A stretch of 64,000 bases of DNA from Companilactobacillus futsaii JCM 17355 (GCF_001435505.1 NZ_AZDO01000011.1:53240-117239), one strand, 5' to 3'. Counted from the first letter of the stretch, positions 33,380 to 44,226 are shown. The notes: generated by a model from the sequence alone, not told the origin. Program-made: numbers and translations.

Positions 33380-34390
33380 TTAGTTTTTGTAATGTGCATT
33401 GCCTGCTGATTTATTCAAACGGTTGTTGTATGCAACTCCATGACCTTCATCAGGAAAACCTTGAGCCAAGATGTAATCCATATGATCTACATCCAATTGA
33501 CGCAATCCTGCAAATAATTCTTTGGAAGCGCTATAAACATCATCACCCAAAGAAAAAGTAGTGATGTTTTCAGGTACTTCTTTTAGAATTGCATCAGTAG
33601 CTAAGACTCCTAACGAAGCATCTTTTTTGCTGTATTTTGCAATCGCTTCTGGAAAGTCTTTGACGTCATCAACAATAATGACTTGAGCGCTTGGTGCATA
33701 ATGCTTGTACTTCATCCCTGGTGCCTTTGGAACTTCTGTTGCGGTTACCTTGTGGTGATCTGAATTGACATTGTCAATAACCTTCAATAGGTCATCTGAG
33801 TCGATCATCCCTGGGCGTAAAATCGTTGGTACATCAACAGATAAATCAATGACAGTCGATTCTACTCCCAATTTAGTTGGACCATCATCCAAGATAGCTG
33901 CAATTTTGCCATGTAAATCGTGGTAAACATGTTTTGCTAAAGTTGGACTAGGCTTGCCACTTGTATTAGCTGAAGGCCCTACAATTGGCTTGCCAAAAGT
34001 CTTAATAAGATCCAAAGTCGCCTTATTATTAGGCATTCTAAAAGCAGCAGTCGTCAGTCCCCCGGTAACTGCCTTAGAAAGTTTTCCAGGTTGTATTGGC
34101 ATAATGATCGTCAATGGACCCGGCCAAAAAGCCTTCATCAGCTTCTGGGCCAAAGGTTGATAGCTGTTATCGGCATATTCCCAGACCATTTCTGGACTAG
34201 CAACGTGGACGATCAAAGGATTGTCACTTGGACGTCCCTTAGCAGCATAGACATCTTTGACTACATCAGGTCTCGTCGCGTCAGCACCTAAGCCGTAGAC
34301 AGTTTCAGTCGGAAAAGCAACTAGTTGTCCTTTGGCCAGGAAATCTGCAGCTTCTTGAATCTGTGTATTCTCTAGTATCTCAGTTTCCAA
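33380..34390 (-). CDS. tsaC: Threonylcarbamoyl-AMP synthase (Sua5/YwlC)
   Basis: First step of the t6A modification of ANN-decoding tRNAs. The 336 residues include the YrdC-like catalytic domain ([26 protein letters not shown]) and a C-terminal Sua5 domain (linker [11 protein letters not shown]). It lies 2 bases after prmC. Confidence 0.95.
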   Translation of the reverse strand: METEILENTQIQEAADFLAKGQLVAFPTETVYGLGADATRPDVVKDVYAAKGRPSDNPLIVHVASPEMVWEYADNSYQPLAQKLMKAFWPGPLTIIMPIQPGKLSKAVTGGLTTAAFRMPNNKATLDLIKTFGKPIVGPSANTSGKPSPTLAKHVYHDLHGKIAAILDDGPTKLGVESTVIDLSVDVPTILRPGMIDSDDLLKVIDNVNSDHHKVTATEVPKAPGMKYKHYAPSAQVIIVDDVKDFPEAIAKYSKKDASLGVLATDAILKEVPENITTFSLGDDVYSASKELFAGLRQLDVDHMDYILAQGFPDEGHGVAYNNRLNKSAGNAHYKN

Positions 34391-34392
34391 TA

Positions 34393-35241
34393 CTACATCT
34401 CCTTTTTAGCTTTTAGATATCGGTAATTCCCACTTATATCTTTATGAAATTCTACAACATAATTAGGTAAATTATCACGAAAAATCGCTTTTATTGCGTT
34501 TTTTTGTCGAAAACCGAATTCCATATACAAAATACCATCATCAGAAAGATAATTATCGATCTGTTGCGTAATATTCTCATAGAATTCTAACCCATTATCC
34601 TTCCCATATAAAGCCAAATCCGGTTCAAATTTAATAACACTCGGATCCATGTCCTTTTTTTCGTCTTCGGCAATGTATGGTGGATTAGACACAACAAGGT
34701 CAAATTTTTGCGATTCGATGTTTTTAAATAAATCGCTTTGCTTAAAAAAGACATTGTTTGTCTGATAATTATCGGCATTTAACCGTGCCACTTGTAGAGC
34801 TCCTTTTGAAATATCAGTTGCCAAAATATTATCTTCAGGAAATTCAATTCCCAAAGTTATCGCAATAATTCCTGAACCTGTTCCAATATCACATATAGAT
34901 AAATTTTTCTTCGGATGTTCATCGATAATCTGTTGAACCATTTCTTCAGTATCATTTCTTGGAATCAGTACGTTCTCATTAACAGAAAAGTTACGATTCA
35001 TAAAATATGCGTACCCTAAAATATATTGCACAGGTTCATCCATCCCTAAGCGCATCAATCCATCACGAAATTTCCTCATGATATCATGAGGGACCTCATC
35101 ATTTCGATGCAATTGTAATTGGGTATAGTTAAAACCACTTAACTCTTCCATTAAGTATTGTGCATCTTCAGGAAATTTATTTTGGCTCTTTAACACAGAA
35201 AAAGCCCTTTTCAGGGCGTTAGAATAGCTTAGCTTCTCCAC
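34393..35241 (-). CDS. prmC: Release factor glutamine methyltransferase PrmC
   Basis: Methylates the GGQ glutamine of RF1/RF2. It has [14 protein letters not shown] and the catalytic [11 protein letters not shown]. The start is uncertain: GTG at 35241 is chosen (283 codons including stop), with GGAG 10 bases upstream and an N-terminus [17 protein letters not shown] that fits the family. An ATG at 35274 has no SD. Either way the start overlaps prfA. Confidence 0.9.
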   Translation of the reverse strand: MEKLSYSNALKRAFSVLKSQNKFPEDAQYLMEELSGFNYTQLQLHRNDEVPHDIMRKFRDGLMRLGMDEPVQYILGYAYFMNRNFSVNENVLIPRNDTEEMVQQIIDEHPKKNLSICDIGTGSGIIAITLGIEFPEDNILATDISKGALQVARLNADNYQTNNVFFKQSDLFKNIESQKFDLVVSNPPYIAEDEKKDMDPSVIKFEPDLALYGKDNGLEFYENITQQIDNYLSDDGILYMEFGFRQKNAIKAIFRDNLPNYVVEFHKDISGNYRYLKAKKEM

Positions 35242-36316
35242 TTTGAATTTGCTCCAACTTTTGAGCTTGGTCATGAACGATCAAGGCATCAATTATTTCT
35301 TCTAAATCACCATTCATAATACGGTCAAGTTTATTCAAAGATAGACCGATACGGTGATCGGTAACACGGTTTTGTGGATAATTGTAAGTTCTAATACGTT
35401 CAGAACGGTCACCAGTACCAACAGCAGATTTTCTTTGTTCATCGTATTCATTTTGATTTTGTGATTCATAATAATCATAAACACGAGATTTCAAAATTTG
35501 CATAGCTTTTTGACGGTTTTGTTGTTGTGAACGTTGATCTTGCATGGCAACAACAATACCTGTTGGCAAATGGGTCATACGAACAGCTGATGAAGTCTTA
35601 TTGATATGTTGACCACCGGCACCAGATGAGCGATAAACATCAGTTCTAATGTCTTTTGGATCGATATCAATATCTACTTCATCGTATTCGGGCATAACAG
35701 CAACTGTTGCAGTTGAGGTATGAACACGACCTTGTGACTCAGTAGAAGGAACACGTTGAACACGGTGAGCACCATTTTCAAACTTAAGTTTCGAGTAAAC
35801 TTTTGTTCCTGTGATCATGACCGCAACATCTTTGTAGCCACCAACTTCAGTGTCAGTTTCATCGATGATATCAAAATTCCAGCCTTGCTTTTCAGCGTAT
35901 TTACTGTACATAGTCAATAAATCAGCCGCAAACAAACTAGCTTCGTCACCACCAGCGGCACCACGAATTTCCATAATAATATTTTTATCATCATTAGGAT
36001 CTTTAGGAAGCATCAACAAAGTAATTTGATGTTCAACCTCATCAAGTTCTTTCTTGGAGCTTTCTAATTCATCCTTTGCCATTGCTTCCATTTCTGGATC
36101 ATCAGTTTCACGAAGAATCTCGTCACTATCACTGATACTTTGCTTTAATTCTTTGTAATGCTTGAAAGCAGCAACAACATCACGCATGTCAGCTTCTTCT
36201 TTTGAGTAAGCCATATAACGTTTTGTATCGTTGATAACTTCAGGATCACTCATTAATTCTTGAAGTTCTTGATATCTTTCAAGCAATGTTTCTAGTTGTT
36301 CAAATATTTTATCCAA
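35219..36316 (-). CDS. prfA: Peptide chain release factor 1
   Basis: Terminates translation at UAA/UAG. 365 residues with the GGQ loop [16 protein letters not shown] and the PxT-type recognition motif in VPSTESQGR. Directly followed by its modifying enzyme prmC. Confidence 0.98.
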   Translation of the reverse strand: MDKIFEQLETLLERYQELQELMSDPEVINDTKRYMAYSKEEADMRDVVAAFKHYKELKQSISDSDEILRETDDPEMEAMAKDELESSKKELDEVEHQITLLMLPKDPNDDKNIIMEIRGAAGGDEASLFAADLLTMYSKYAEKQGWNFDIIDETDTEVGGYKDVAVMITGTKVYSKLKFENGAHRVQRVPSTESQGRVHTSTATVAVMPEYDEVDIDIDPKDIRTDVYRSSGAGGQHINKTSSAVRMTHLPTGIVVAMQDQRSQQQNRQKAMQILKSRVYDYYESQNQNEYDEQRKSAVGTGDRSERIRTYNYPQNRVTDHRIGLSLNKLDRIMNGDLEEIIDALIVHDQAQKLEQIQSGEAKLF

Positions 36317-36337
36317 CTCAACTATCCTTTCTTTTTA

Positions 36338-36919
36338 TTAGTTTTCATCAAGCATTGGAGGATGGTTATAGTGACGACGACAAACTGGGTAGTACATTTC
36401 ATTGCCACCAATCACAACCTGTTCACCATCATAAACTGGTTTACCATTAGCCATACGCATGTTCATTGTAGCTTTTTTTGTACAGAACCAGCAAATTGTC
36501 TTCATTTCTTCCAATTTATCTGCGTACAACAAAAGATACTTAGTTCCCTCAAACAACTCATTCTTGAAATCATTCTTCAAACCAAATGCCATAACAGGAA
36601 TCCCTAAATCATCAACAACTCGAGTTGCTTGTAAAACTTGGTCCTTAGTCAAAAACTCACATTCATCAATCAAAACGCAAGATGCATTAGGATTTTCTTC
36701 TTTAACGATTTTATAAACATTGGAATCATCTTTTAAAGCAATCGCATCACGATTCAATCCCATACGACTTTCGATTTTTCCATGTCCAGAGCGAGTGTCC
36801 AAAATACTAGTCATTAAGATAACTGACTTGCCTTGTTCTTCATAGTTATGGGCTACTTTCAAAATCTCAATCGATTTTCCACTATTCATAGCACCATATT
36901 TAAAAAATAATTGAGCCAA
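36338..36919 (-). CDS. tdk: Thymidine kinase
   Basis: Phosphorylates thymidine for salvage. The P-loop YGAMNSGKS lies at about residues 8-16 and zinc-type cysteines are in CWFCTKKA and PVCRRHY. The start is TTG at 36919 (193 aa), 7 bases after GGAGG, giving the family N-terminus [15 protein letters not shown]; a longer reading from 36979 has no support. Confidence 0.96.
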   Translation of the reverse strand: MAQLFFKYGAMNSGKSIEILKVAHNYEEQGKSVILMTSILDTRSGHGKIESRMGLNRDAIALKDDSNVYKIVKEENPNASCVLIDECEFLTKDQVLQATRVVDDLGIPVMAFGLKNDFKNELFEGTKYLLLYADKLEEMKTICWFCTKKATMNMRMANGKPVYDGEQVVIGGNEMYYPVCRRHYNHPPMLDEN

Positions 36920-37072
36920 ATTTACGCCTCCAAAAATATGTCCTTCAAGATTATAACGAAAAAAATGGCTCTTGAACACAGCAAAGATTTCCCATTTTCA
37001 ATCAAAAACGGATAAAATATAGTTCAGGTATGATAATATATTTTTAATTAATTCAATTTGGGGTTTTTATTA

Positions 37073-38416
37073 ATGACATTTAAATCAAGTATAGCAACAA
37101 TTACAGGTAAAACATCATATTTTATTTTGAGTAAATTTTTTAACGGTGGTTCTTCGTATCCCGGAAAAATTGCTTATAAAATTGATCCAGATATTTTAAA
37201 AAGTCTTGGTAAGGATTACGATTTGATTGTCGTTACGGGTACAAATGGGAAAACTTTGACAACTTCTTTAATCAATAAGATGTTGATTCAAAAATATAAC
37301 GATGTCTTAACTAATCCAACTGGTTCCAACATGATCCAAGGAATCGTTACTAGTTTCGTTACTCATCACAAAACGAGCAAAAAACCTTTGGCAGTCTTGG
37401 AAGTTGATGAAGCTAATGTTCCAATCATTTGTAAATACATCAAGCCAAAATATTTTGTCTTAACTAACATTTTCCGTGATCAGATGGACCGTTATGGTGA
37501 AATCTATACTACTTATCAAAAAATCGTCGATGGTATCAAAATGGCGCCAGACGCTACAGTCATTGCTAACGGCGACGCAGCAATCTTTTCTTCAAAGGAT
37601 TTACCAAACAAGTTTATCTACTACGGTTTCAGCGATAAAGGTCATGAAACTGAAGACTTCAAAGCACCAACCAATACTGACGGTGTCTTGTGTCCTAAGT
37701 GTAACCACATTATTCATTATCACATGATTTCTTATGCTAACTTAGGAAGTTATTTCTGTCCTAATTGTGGTTTCAAGCGTCATGAATTGAAATATCAAGT
37801 CACTGATATCTCAACTTTGCTCCCTAATAAGACAGAATTTGAAATCGACGGTAACAAGTTCACTATGAATATTGGTGGAAAATACAACGTTTATAACGCT
37901 TTAGCCGCTTATGCAGTTGCTTCGGAAATGGGTATCAGCATCGAACAAATGCAAAAAGCCTTCACTTATGATGAAAAAGTCTTTGGTCGTCAAGAAACTA
38001 TCAATGTTGATGGTAAAGACGTCAATATTATTCTAGTTAAGAATCCCGTTGGCTTAAATCAAGTTATCGAAACTGTTCTCAGTGACAAAGATCCCTATAC
38101 TCTAGCATTCTTGTTAAATGCTAATTACGCTGACGGAATCGATACTAGTTGGATCTGGGACGCCAATTTCGAAGATTTTGACTATAACAAATTGCCGTTA
38201 GTCATCACTGGTGGCAAACGTGTTAAAGACGTCACTTATCGTTTTAAAATTGCTGGTTTGGATATGAAGAAAAATATCGAAACCGCTGAGATCGAAGATT
38301 TTGTTAAAGAAATACCAAAGATACCTACTGACAAAATCTATGTCCTAGCAACTTATACAGCCATGCTAAGTTTACGTAAGAGTTTAATGGAAAAAGGTTA
38401 TATCAAGCAAAAATAA
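37073..38416 (+). CDS. murT: Lipid II isoglutaminyl synthase, MurT subunit
   Basis: Mur-ligase-like subunit that with GatD amidates the D-glutamate of lipid II. 447 residues from ATG 37073, with P-loop VVTGTNGKTLTT, a four-cysteine zinc ribbon (CPKCNHI and CPNCGFK), and the C-terminal DUF1727 region containing ADGIDTSWIWDANFEDF. The usual gatD gene is not adjacent: a terminator follows at once and the next gene is on the other strand. Confidence 0.94.
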   Translation: MTFKSSIATITGKTSYFILSKFFNGGSSYPGKIAYKIDPDILKSLGKDYDLIVVTGTNGKTLTTSLINKMLIQKYNDVLTNPTGSNMIQGIVTSFVTHHKTSKKPLAVLEVDEANVPIICKYIKPKYFVLTNIFRDQMDRYGEIYTTYQKIVDGIKMAPDATVIANGDAAIFSSKDLPNKFIYYGFSDKGHETEDFKAPTNTDGVLCPKCNHIIHYHMISYANLGSYFCPNCGFKRHELKYQVTDISTLLPNKTEFEIDGNKFTMNIGGKYNVYNALAAYAVASEMGISIEQMQKAFTYDEKVFGRQETINVDGKDVNIILVKNPVGLNQVIETVLSDKDPYTLAFLLNANYADGIDTSWIWDANFEDFDYNKLPLVITGGKRVKDVTYRFKIAGLDMKKNIETAEIEDFVKEIPKIPTDKIYVLATYTAMLSLRKSLMEKGYIKQK

Positions 38417-38442
38417 AAGCAGCCAAAACGGCTGCTTTTTTT
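38414..38442. terminator. Terminator after murT
   Basis: AAAAGCAGCC-AAAAC-GGCTGCTTTTTTT; works for murT and, on the other strand, for the serine hydrolase. Confidence 0.92.
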
Positions 38443-39409
38443 ATTTGCTCTCGTTTAAAAATGAATTCAAAATTGTTTCACGTCGTTCCAGAAAAATCTG
38501 ATTATGTTCAATTGGATGAACTCGATTCGTTAAAACAACCATTGCATTTTGGTGCTGATAATCTAAAGCAATGAAATGTCCCGTATAACCCGTATGAAAC
38601 AAAACATGTCCTGTTCCATCTGGTTTAACATCCCAACCGAGTGAGCGACCTGGATTTAATTTTGTAAAATTGTGATACAAAAATTTCTTATCTGGTTTCA
38701 ACATGTCTTTGGCAAACTTCATGACGTCATCTAAACTAGCAAACATCCCAGCCGATCCACAATGTTTACCCAGCTGACGAGCTTTAGGATCATTAGCAAT
38801 TCCAAAAAGCATCTGATTATTGACTTCATAAGTTGGAACACAATCTTTAGGATTAGGGTCGAATGTGGCATCTTTTAATCCTTCTGGTTCAACAATGTAT
38901 TTCATAATCGCATCTTGAACAGGCATATGGTAGATTTGTTCAATCACCAAACCTAGAAAAATCAAGCCAGTATCAGTATATACGACTTTTTTATTGAAAG
39001 TGTCAGTCACTGGCAATTTAATCAAGGCTTGAATCAACTGACCACAGTTTAAAGAATCACGATCAGGAATATAACCATGAATTCCCGAGGTATGCGTCAA
39101 CAAGTGAAATAACTCAACTTGTCCGTCTGAAAAATCAGATAAATATTTCTTGATTGGATCATGCAAATCGATTTTTTTCTCATTTATTAATTTAATAATC
39201 AACGGAATTGTCCCCATGACCTTCGTTAAAGAGGCTAAATCGTGCAATTCTGTCCCTCTAAGCGGTTTTCTTTGCGGACGCCATTCCTTATCACCATAAA
39301 AATATTTATTCGTCTGAGAAGAGTTTATGAAGCCAAAACTGACTCCTGGAACAACCTGTTTATTAACTAAATCAATAATTTGTGCTTTGATTTCTTCAAA
39401 ATCTGCCAT
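38441..39409 (-). CDS. Beta-lactamase-family serine hydrolase
   Basis: 322 residues from ATG 39409 (GGAGAGG upstream). The SxxK motif is Ser60-Leu-Thr-Lys63 (ASLTKVMG), with VYTDTG as the YxN-like motif and HTGYTG as the third motif. No signal peptide, so probably cytoplasmic; class C-type fold, likely an esterase or peptidase rather than a resistance enzyme. Substrate unknown. Confidence 0.88.
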   Translation of the reverse strand: MADFEEIKAQIIDLVNKQVVPGVSFGFINSSQTNKYFYGDKEWRPQRKPLRGTELHDLASLTKVMGTIPLIIKLINEKKIDLHDPIKKYLSDFSDGQVELFHLLTHTSGIHGYIPDRDSLNCGQLIQALIKLPVTDTFNKKVVYTDTGLIFLGLVIEQIYHMPVQDAIMKYIVEPEGLKDATFDPNPKDCVPTYEVNNQMLFGIANDPKARQLGKHCGSAGMFASLDDVMKFAKDMLKPDKKFLYHNFTKLNPGRSLGWDVKPDGTGHVLFHTGYTGHFIALDYQHQNAMVVLTNRVHPIEHNQIFLERRETILNSFLNESK

Positions 39410-39424
39410 AATAACCTCTCCTAT

Positions 39425-39454
39425 CAAAAAAGAACGTGTTATAAAAACACGTCC
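39425..39454 (-). terminator. Terminator after the ABC exporter operon
   Basis: The minus strand has GACGTGTT-TTTAT-AACACGTTC followed by six T. Confidence 0.88.
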
Positions 39455-39474
39455 TAATTATAAAACTTAAATTT

Positions 39475-41355
39475 TTACATTGCTACATTTCCAGCAAATT
39501 GTGAATTGTAAAGATCCGCATAGAAACCATTCTTAGCCATAAGTTCTTTATGATTACCAGTTTCAACTATTGAACCATGATTCATCACAATAATCTTATC
39601 AGCATCTTGAATAGTTGAAAGTCTATGGGCGACAACAAAACTCGTTCGATTCTTCAATAGACGTTCCATCGCATGTTGAATGTGTAATTCAGTTCTTGTA
39701 TCAACTGAACTAGTAGCTTCATCCAAGATCAAAATCTCAGGATCTGCTACAAAGGCACGAGCAATCGTAATCAACTGTCTTTGTCCTTGAGAAATATTAG
39801 AAGCTTCCTCATTCAAAACAGTGTCATACCCTTGTGGCAATTGACGAACAAAGTTATCCACATGGGCCGCTTTAGCAGCTTCAATAATTTCTTCTTTAGT
39901 GGCATCTTCACGACTGTACTTCAAGTTGTCGTAAATACTACCAGTAAAGAGCCAAGTATCTTGAAGAACCATAGCATAGTGACTTCTAACTTCTTCACGG
40001 GTCATATTGCGAATATCTTTACCATCTAACTTGATTGAACCACCACTGACATCGTAGAAACGTTCAAGTAAGTTGATAATAGTTGTCTTACCAGCACCGG
40101 TTGGACCTACAATAGCAACCATTTCGCCCGGCTTAACTTCCAAATTGTAATCTTTCAAAAGAATTGGACTACCTTCATAACCAAACTTAACGTGATCCAA
40201 GGTAACTTTATCATCGGTTTTTACATCGGGTACATCAACGTTTGTGTCTTCCATTTCAGGTTCATCCAAAATTTCAAAGACACGTTCAGCTGATGCAATC
40301 GTTGCTTGAATCGTGTTAGTCAAGTTAGCTAGTTGAGCAATTGGCTGTGAGAATTGATTCATATATTGTAAGAAGGCTTGAATATTACCAAGAGAAATTC
40401 CACCATTGGCAACTTGAATACCACCATACATAGCTACGAAAACGTAGCCTAAGTTGTTCAAAAAGTTCATCATTGGCATAACGATACCAGAAATTAATTG
40501 AGCTTTCCAAGAAGCTTTGTACAACTTAGCATTTTCTTTTTCAAATTCTTCGATTGATTCTTGTTCGTGATTGAAACTCTTAACAACAACATGTCCAGAA
40601 TAGTTTTCTTCGACTTGGTTGTTTAAAAATCCTAATGAATCTTGTTGGCGCTTAAAGAATTTTTGTGATTGTGGTGCAATGATTCCAACTACGATCAAAC
40701 TCAATGGAACAGTTGCTAAAGCAATCAGAGTCAATTTCCAACTGATTGTCAACATCATCCAGATAATACCGACGAAGGTAACCGAACTAGTTACTAATTG
40801 GGTCAAACTTTGTTGCAGAGTACCAGCAATATTATCCATATCGTTGATAGCACGAGACATAACGTCACCATTAGAATGTGTATCATAATAATTGATTGGT
40901 AATCTTCTCATCTTACCTTTCAAATCACGTCTTAATTTATAAACTGTTCGTTGTGAAATCCGTGTCATAACAAACTGTTGAATAAAGTTAAACAAGGCTG
41001 AAGCTAGATACATCAAAATAACAATGAAAATGATGTGTTCAATCTTGTCAAAATTAATTGGCAAACCATTGATTTTAAAACCCGCTTTTTGTTGAGCTAC
41101 ACCAGTCATCAAACCTTTATAAATCTCAGTAGTAGCTTCACCCAAAATCTTTGGAGTTTTAATTTGGAAAACAGCTGAAGCAATGGCCAAAGCCAAAACA
41201 ACGATAATTCCGATCACATATGTTGACATATATTTTGCCAAGCGACCGGTAGTCTTCCAAAAATTCTTAGGCTTGACAACAACACTAGGCCCACGACCAG
41301 GACCATGACCATGTCCTACTGAAGGTGATTGTGTTTCGTTTTTCTTTTCAGCCAT
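39475..41355 (-). CDS. ABC exporter half-transporter, catalytic partner (LmrD/YheH type)
   Basis: 626 residues: a glycine/histidine-rich N-tail (GHGHGPGRGP), six membrane helices, then an ATPase domain with Walker A GPTGAGKTT, ABC signature ISQGQRQ and Walker B ILILDEATSS with the normal glutamate. With the upstream gene it forms a heterodimeric exporter. The genes overlap by one base. Multidrug or peptide export is likely; substrate not predictable. Confidence 0.92.
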   Translation of the reverse strand: MAEKKNETQSPSVGHGHGPGRGPSVVVKPKNFWKTTGRLAKYMSTYVIGIIVVLALAIASAVFQIKTPKILGEATTEIYKGLMTGVAQQKAGFKINGLPINFDKIEHIIFIVILMYLASALFNFIQQFVMTRISQRTVYKLRRDLKGKMRRLPINYYDTHSNGDVMSRAINDMDNIAGTLQQSLTQLVTSSVTFVGIIWMMLTISWKLTLIALATVPLSLIVVGIIAPQSQKFFKRQQDSLGFLNNQVEENYSGHVVVKSFNHEQESIEEFEKENAKLYKASWKAQLISGIVMPMMNFLNNLGYVFVAMYGGIQVANGGISLGNIQAFLQYMNQFSQPIAQLANLTNTIQATIASAERVFEILDEPEMEDTNVDVPDVKTDDKVTLDHVKFGYEGSPILLKDYNLEVKPGEMVAIVGPTGAGKTTIINLLERFYDVSGGSIKLDGKDIRNMTREEVRSHYAMVLQDTWLFTGSIYDNLKYSREDATKEEIIEAAKAAHVDNFVRQLPQGYDTVLNEEASNISQGQRQLITIARAFVADPEILILDEATSSVDTRTELHIQHAMERLLKNRTSFVVAHRLSTIQDADKIIVMNHGSIVETGNHKELMAKNGFYADLYNSQFAGNVAM

Positions 41356-43076
41356 TACTTACCCTCCTTTAATTGAGATTTAATGATTTCTTGATAAGTT
41401 TCATTATTCTCTTTTAATTCTTGGTGAGTACCTAATCCAACCATATCGCCGTTATCTAAAACAACGATTTGGTCAGCATCAGCAACTGTTGAAATACGTT
41501 GTCCAACAATAACAACGACCGCTTGACTGATTTTTTCATCATTTTTCAAAGCAGTACGTAAATTCAAATCAGTCTTGAAATCCAATGCTGAGAAGGAATC
41601 ATCGAAGACATAAATTGAAGCATCTTTAACCAATGCACGGGCAATTGCTAGACGTTGTTTTTGACCACCAGAGAAGTTATCTCCACCTTGTTCAACTTCA
41701 CCGTCTAGTCGACCATCTAATTCCTTGACAAAATCAGCTGCCTGAGCAATCTCTAATGCATGCCAAATTTCATCATCAGTTGCATTTTCTTTACCGTAAG
41801 CCATGTTTTCACGAATAGTTCCTTTGAACAATATTGCCTTTTGTGGAACCATTGAAACTTGACTGTTGATATCTTCTGTACTCAAAGCTTTGACATCAGT
41901 TCCGTTGATACTTACAACACCCGTTTCAGCATCATAAAATCTAGGAATCAAATTAATTAAAGTGCTCTTACCAGAACCTGTACCACCGATGATGGCCAAA
42001 GTTTGACCCTTAGTAACTTTGAAGTTCAAAGTATTCAAAGCTAACTTTTCAGCACCGTGATATCTAAAGTTAACATCATTAAAGCTTAATGATGGTTCAT
42101 CCTTTAATTTAGCGGGTTTTGCAACTACATCAATCTTACTCTTAGTTTCAAAAACTTCTTGAATACGAGCAGCAGATGCGGAGGCACGTGGTACAAAAAC
42201 AAATACCATTGAAAGAATCATAAAACTCATTAAAATTTGCATAGCATAAGTCATGAAAGCAATCATGTTACCAATTTCCATTGATTGATTAGCAATATAA
42301 TGTGCTCCCAACCAAGTAATACCAACATTAGTTCCACTCATAACTAACGTAACAACTGGAAACATAACAGCAACGATACTGAATACTTTGACAGCATTGT
42401 TAGTATAATCTTCGTTAGCTTCTTTAAAACGATCTTGTTCGAATTGATCTTGTCTAAAAGCGCGAATAACACGTACTCCAGTCAAACCCTCACGGAATAC
42501 CAAGTTCAAACGATCAGTCTTCTTCTGCATAGCTTTAAACAATGGCACAGCGAAGAACATGACTAATCCCACGATAACAATTAAAATTGGAATTGAAATC
42601 AAAAAGATTTTTGTCATTTCAGCATTCTTTTGATAAGCCATGAAACTTGCACCAATCAACATAATCGGTGCCATGATCATCATTCTCAACATCATGATCA
42701 TTACGTTTTGAATTTGAATAACATCATTAGTTGTTCTAGTCGTCAATGATGAGGTCTCGAATTTATTGAATTCATCATGCGTAAAGTATAATATTTTTCT
42801 AAATAAATCGGACCTTAACTTCCGACCTAAACCTTGTGAGGCTTGTGATGCCATCAAAACATTTCCGAAGGCAGCAATTGCTGTGATTAACGATACAACG
42901 ACCATTTCAATACCAGTATGTATGATATAATCCGTATCACCAGTAATGACACCCTTGTTAACAATGTCTGATGTAAGATTAGGGATATATAACGTTGCAA
43001 CGACTTGGAATATCATAAAAATGACTGCAGCAAGCACTTGCCAGTTATTAATCCGACCTCTAGCAATCTTAAACAT
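41355..43076 (-). CDS. ABC exporter half-transporter, degenerate-site partner (LmrC/YheI type)
   Basis: 573 residues with six membrane helices and an ATPase domain: Walker A GGTGSGKST, canonical signature FSGGQKQRLAIARAL, but Walker B ends FDDSF (Asp for catalytic Glu) and the switch reads VGQRIST (Gln for His). These substitutions define the non-hydrolysing site of heterodimeric exporters and complement the partner gene's intact Walker B. Confidence 0.92.
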   Translation of the reverse strand: MFKIARGRINNWQVLAAVIFMIFQVVATLYIPNLTSDIVNKGVITGDTDYIIHTGIEMVVVSLITAIAAFGNVLMASQASQGLGRKLRSDLFRKILYFTHDEFNKFETSSLTTRTTNDVIQIQNVMIMMLRMMIMAPIMLIGASFMAYQKNAEMTKIFLISIPILIVIVGLVMFFAVPLFKAMQKKTDRLNLVFREGLTGVRVIRAFRQDQFEQDRFKEANEDYTNNAVKVFSIVAVMFPVVTLVMSGTNVGITWLGAHYIANQSMEIGNMIAFMTYAMQILMSFMILSMVFVFVPRASASAARIQEVFETKSKIDVVAKPAKLKDEPSLSFNDVNFRYHGAEKLALNTLNFKVTKGQTLAIIGGTGSGKSTLINLIPRFYDAETGVVSINGTDVKALSTEDINSQVSMVPQKAILFKGTIRENMAYGKENATDDEIWHALEIAQAADFVKELDGRLDGEVEQGGDNFSGGQKQRLAIARALVKDASIYVFDDSFSALDFKTDLNLRTALKNDEKISQAVVVIVGQRISTVADADQIVVLDNGDMVGLGTHQELKENNETYQEIIKSQLKEGK

Positions 43077-43173
43077 TTATTCACTCCCTTTAAAATTGAC
43101 TAATAGCATTATAGTATTAAAGCACTAATCATCAAAAAATTCTAATAATTATTCCGATAAAGGTGGTACTTTA

Positions 43174-43872
43174 ATGAATAATACCAAAAATACTTATCAT
43201 CCTATAAAAGTCATACTCCATATTATAGCCTTTTTAGCGTTATTTTTAATGGAACAATTGCCATTAAGTGTTTTGACTTTGACAAAAAAAGATCTCGGCA
43301 CTAAATATTCATCCTACATTAAAATGGCTCCTTTGGTAACCTTAGTTCTATTGATAATCGCTGCAACCATTATTATTTGGACCTTCAAAAAAGCTCAAAA
43401 ATTCCCAACACAAGGCTTTTCTAAAGGTACTTGGTTCATCATCATAATTGCAACTGTTTTAACTTTTGCAATTAATGTTGTAACGCTACCTTTTATGAAA
43501 AGTAGTAATGAAAACGTTGAAGCATTGCAGTTAGTTGCTAATAATAGCATGATTATTTTAATAATATTTACTATTTTTGTGGCACCGATATTAGAGGAAA
43601 TTCTTTTTAGAGGAATTTTTATGAATTGGTTTTTCATTGATTATCCCCTAATTTCAGTTATTGTCAGTGGTGTGATTTTCGGATACGTGCATGCACCTTT
43701 TGGCAGCAATACTGATTGGTTCTACGCCTTATCAAAAATTTTACTAGGAGTCGTCTTAGCAGGGGTCTACTATCGAACTAAAAATATTAAAGCTAATATA
43801 ACTGTTCACTTCTTAAATAACATTCTAGCTATTTTGGCAGGAACAATTGCTTCAGGAGTTATTCTTCTATGA
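43174..43872 (+). CDS. CPBP-family intramembrane metalloprotease (Abi family)
   Basis: 232 residues with about seven membrane segments and the CPBP motifs EEILFRG (about 145) and FGYVHAPFG. Members process prenylated or secreted proteins or confer bacteriocin immunity; the role here is unknown. SD AAAGGTGG lies upstream of the ATG. Overlaps the next gene by 4 bases. Confidence 0.9.
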   Translation: MNNTKNTYHPIKVILHIIAFLALFLMEQLPLSVLTLTKKDLGTKYSSYIKMAPLVTLVLLIIAATIIIWTFKKAQKFPTQGFSKGTWFIIIIATVLTFAINVVTLPFMKSSNENVEALQLVANNSMIILIIFTIFVAPILEEILFRGIFMNWFFIDYPLISVIVSGVIFGYVHAPFGSNTDWFYALSKILLGVVLAGVYYRTKNIKANITVHFLNNILAILAGTIASGVILL

Positions 43873-44099
43873 GAAATAATAAAAAGAAATTTAATGAAAT
43901 CTATCAAGATTTACTTCGGAAGGTCGTCATGTTTGGTGTCTTATCAATGTTATTGTTAGCTAGTGCAAGAATAACTGGTTGGATAATTATGGAATATGCT
44001 GGTTTTGCAAGTGCTATTTATACAATAATTCTAATTAGCATAATGATCTATGTACTGATAATTAAGGCAAAGGATGAGAATAATCATAAAAAACAATAA
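43869..44099 (+). CDS. Small two-helix membrane protein coupled to the CPBP gene
   Basis: 76 residues with a basic N-terminus (MRNNKKKFNEIYQDLLRKV), two hydrophobic stretches and a charged tail (KAKDENNHKKQ). The ATGA overlap with the CPBP stop implies translational coupling and a related job. Family not recognised. Confidence 0.7.
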   Translation: MRNNKKKFNEIYQDLLRKVVMFGVLSMLLLASARITGWIIMEYAGFASAIYTIILISIMIYVLIIKAKDENNHKKQ

Positions 44100-44152
44100 T
44101 TCGTATTGACATATTTACCTGTTTACGGGTAAAATTATGAATGTTGTTTAAT

Positions 44153-44225
44153 TGCCCGTTGGTCAAATGGTTTAAGACGCCACCCTCTCAAGGTGGAGTT
44201 ATGGGTTCGATTCCCATACGGGTGA
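44153..44225 (+). tRNA. tRNA-Glu (anticodon CTC)
   Basis: 73 bases fold as a cloverleaf: acceptor TGCCCGT/ACGGGTG, D stem GTC/GAC, anticodon stem CCACC/GGTGG with loop CTCTCAA (anticodon CTC at 44187-44189), T stem ATGGG/CCCAT. CCA is not encoded. It resembles Firmicutes tRNA-Glu(TTC) but has the rarer CTC anticodon and a U1-G72 pair. The 3' end is the integration site of the element that follows. Confidence 0.9.
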
Positions 44226-44226
44226 T
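44213..44226 (+). other. Attachment core attL (3' end of tRNA-Glu)
   Basis: CCCATACGGGTGAT, identical to 56974-56987. Confidence 0.88.
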
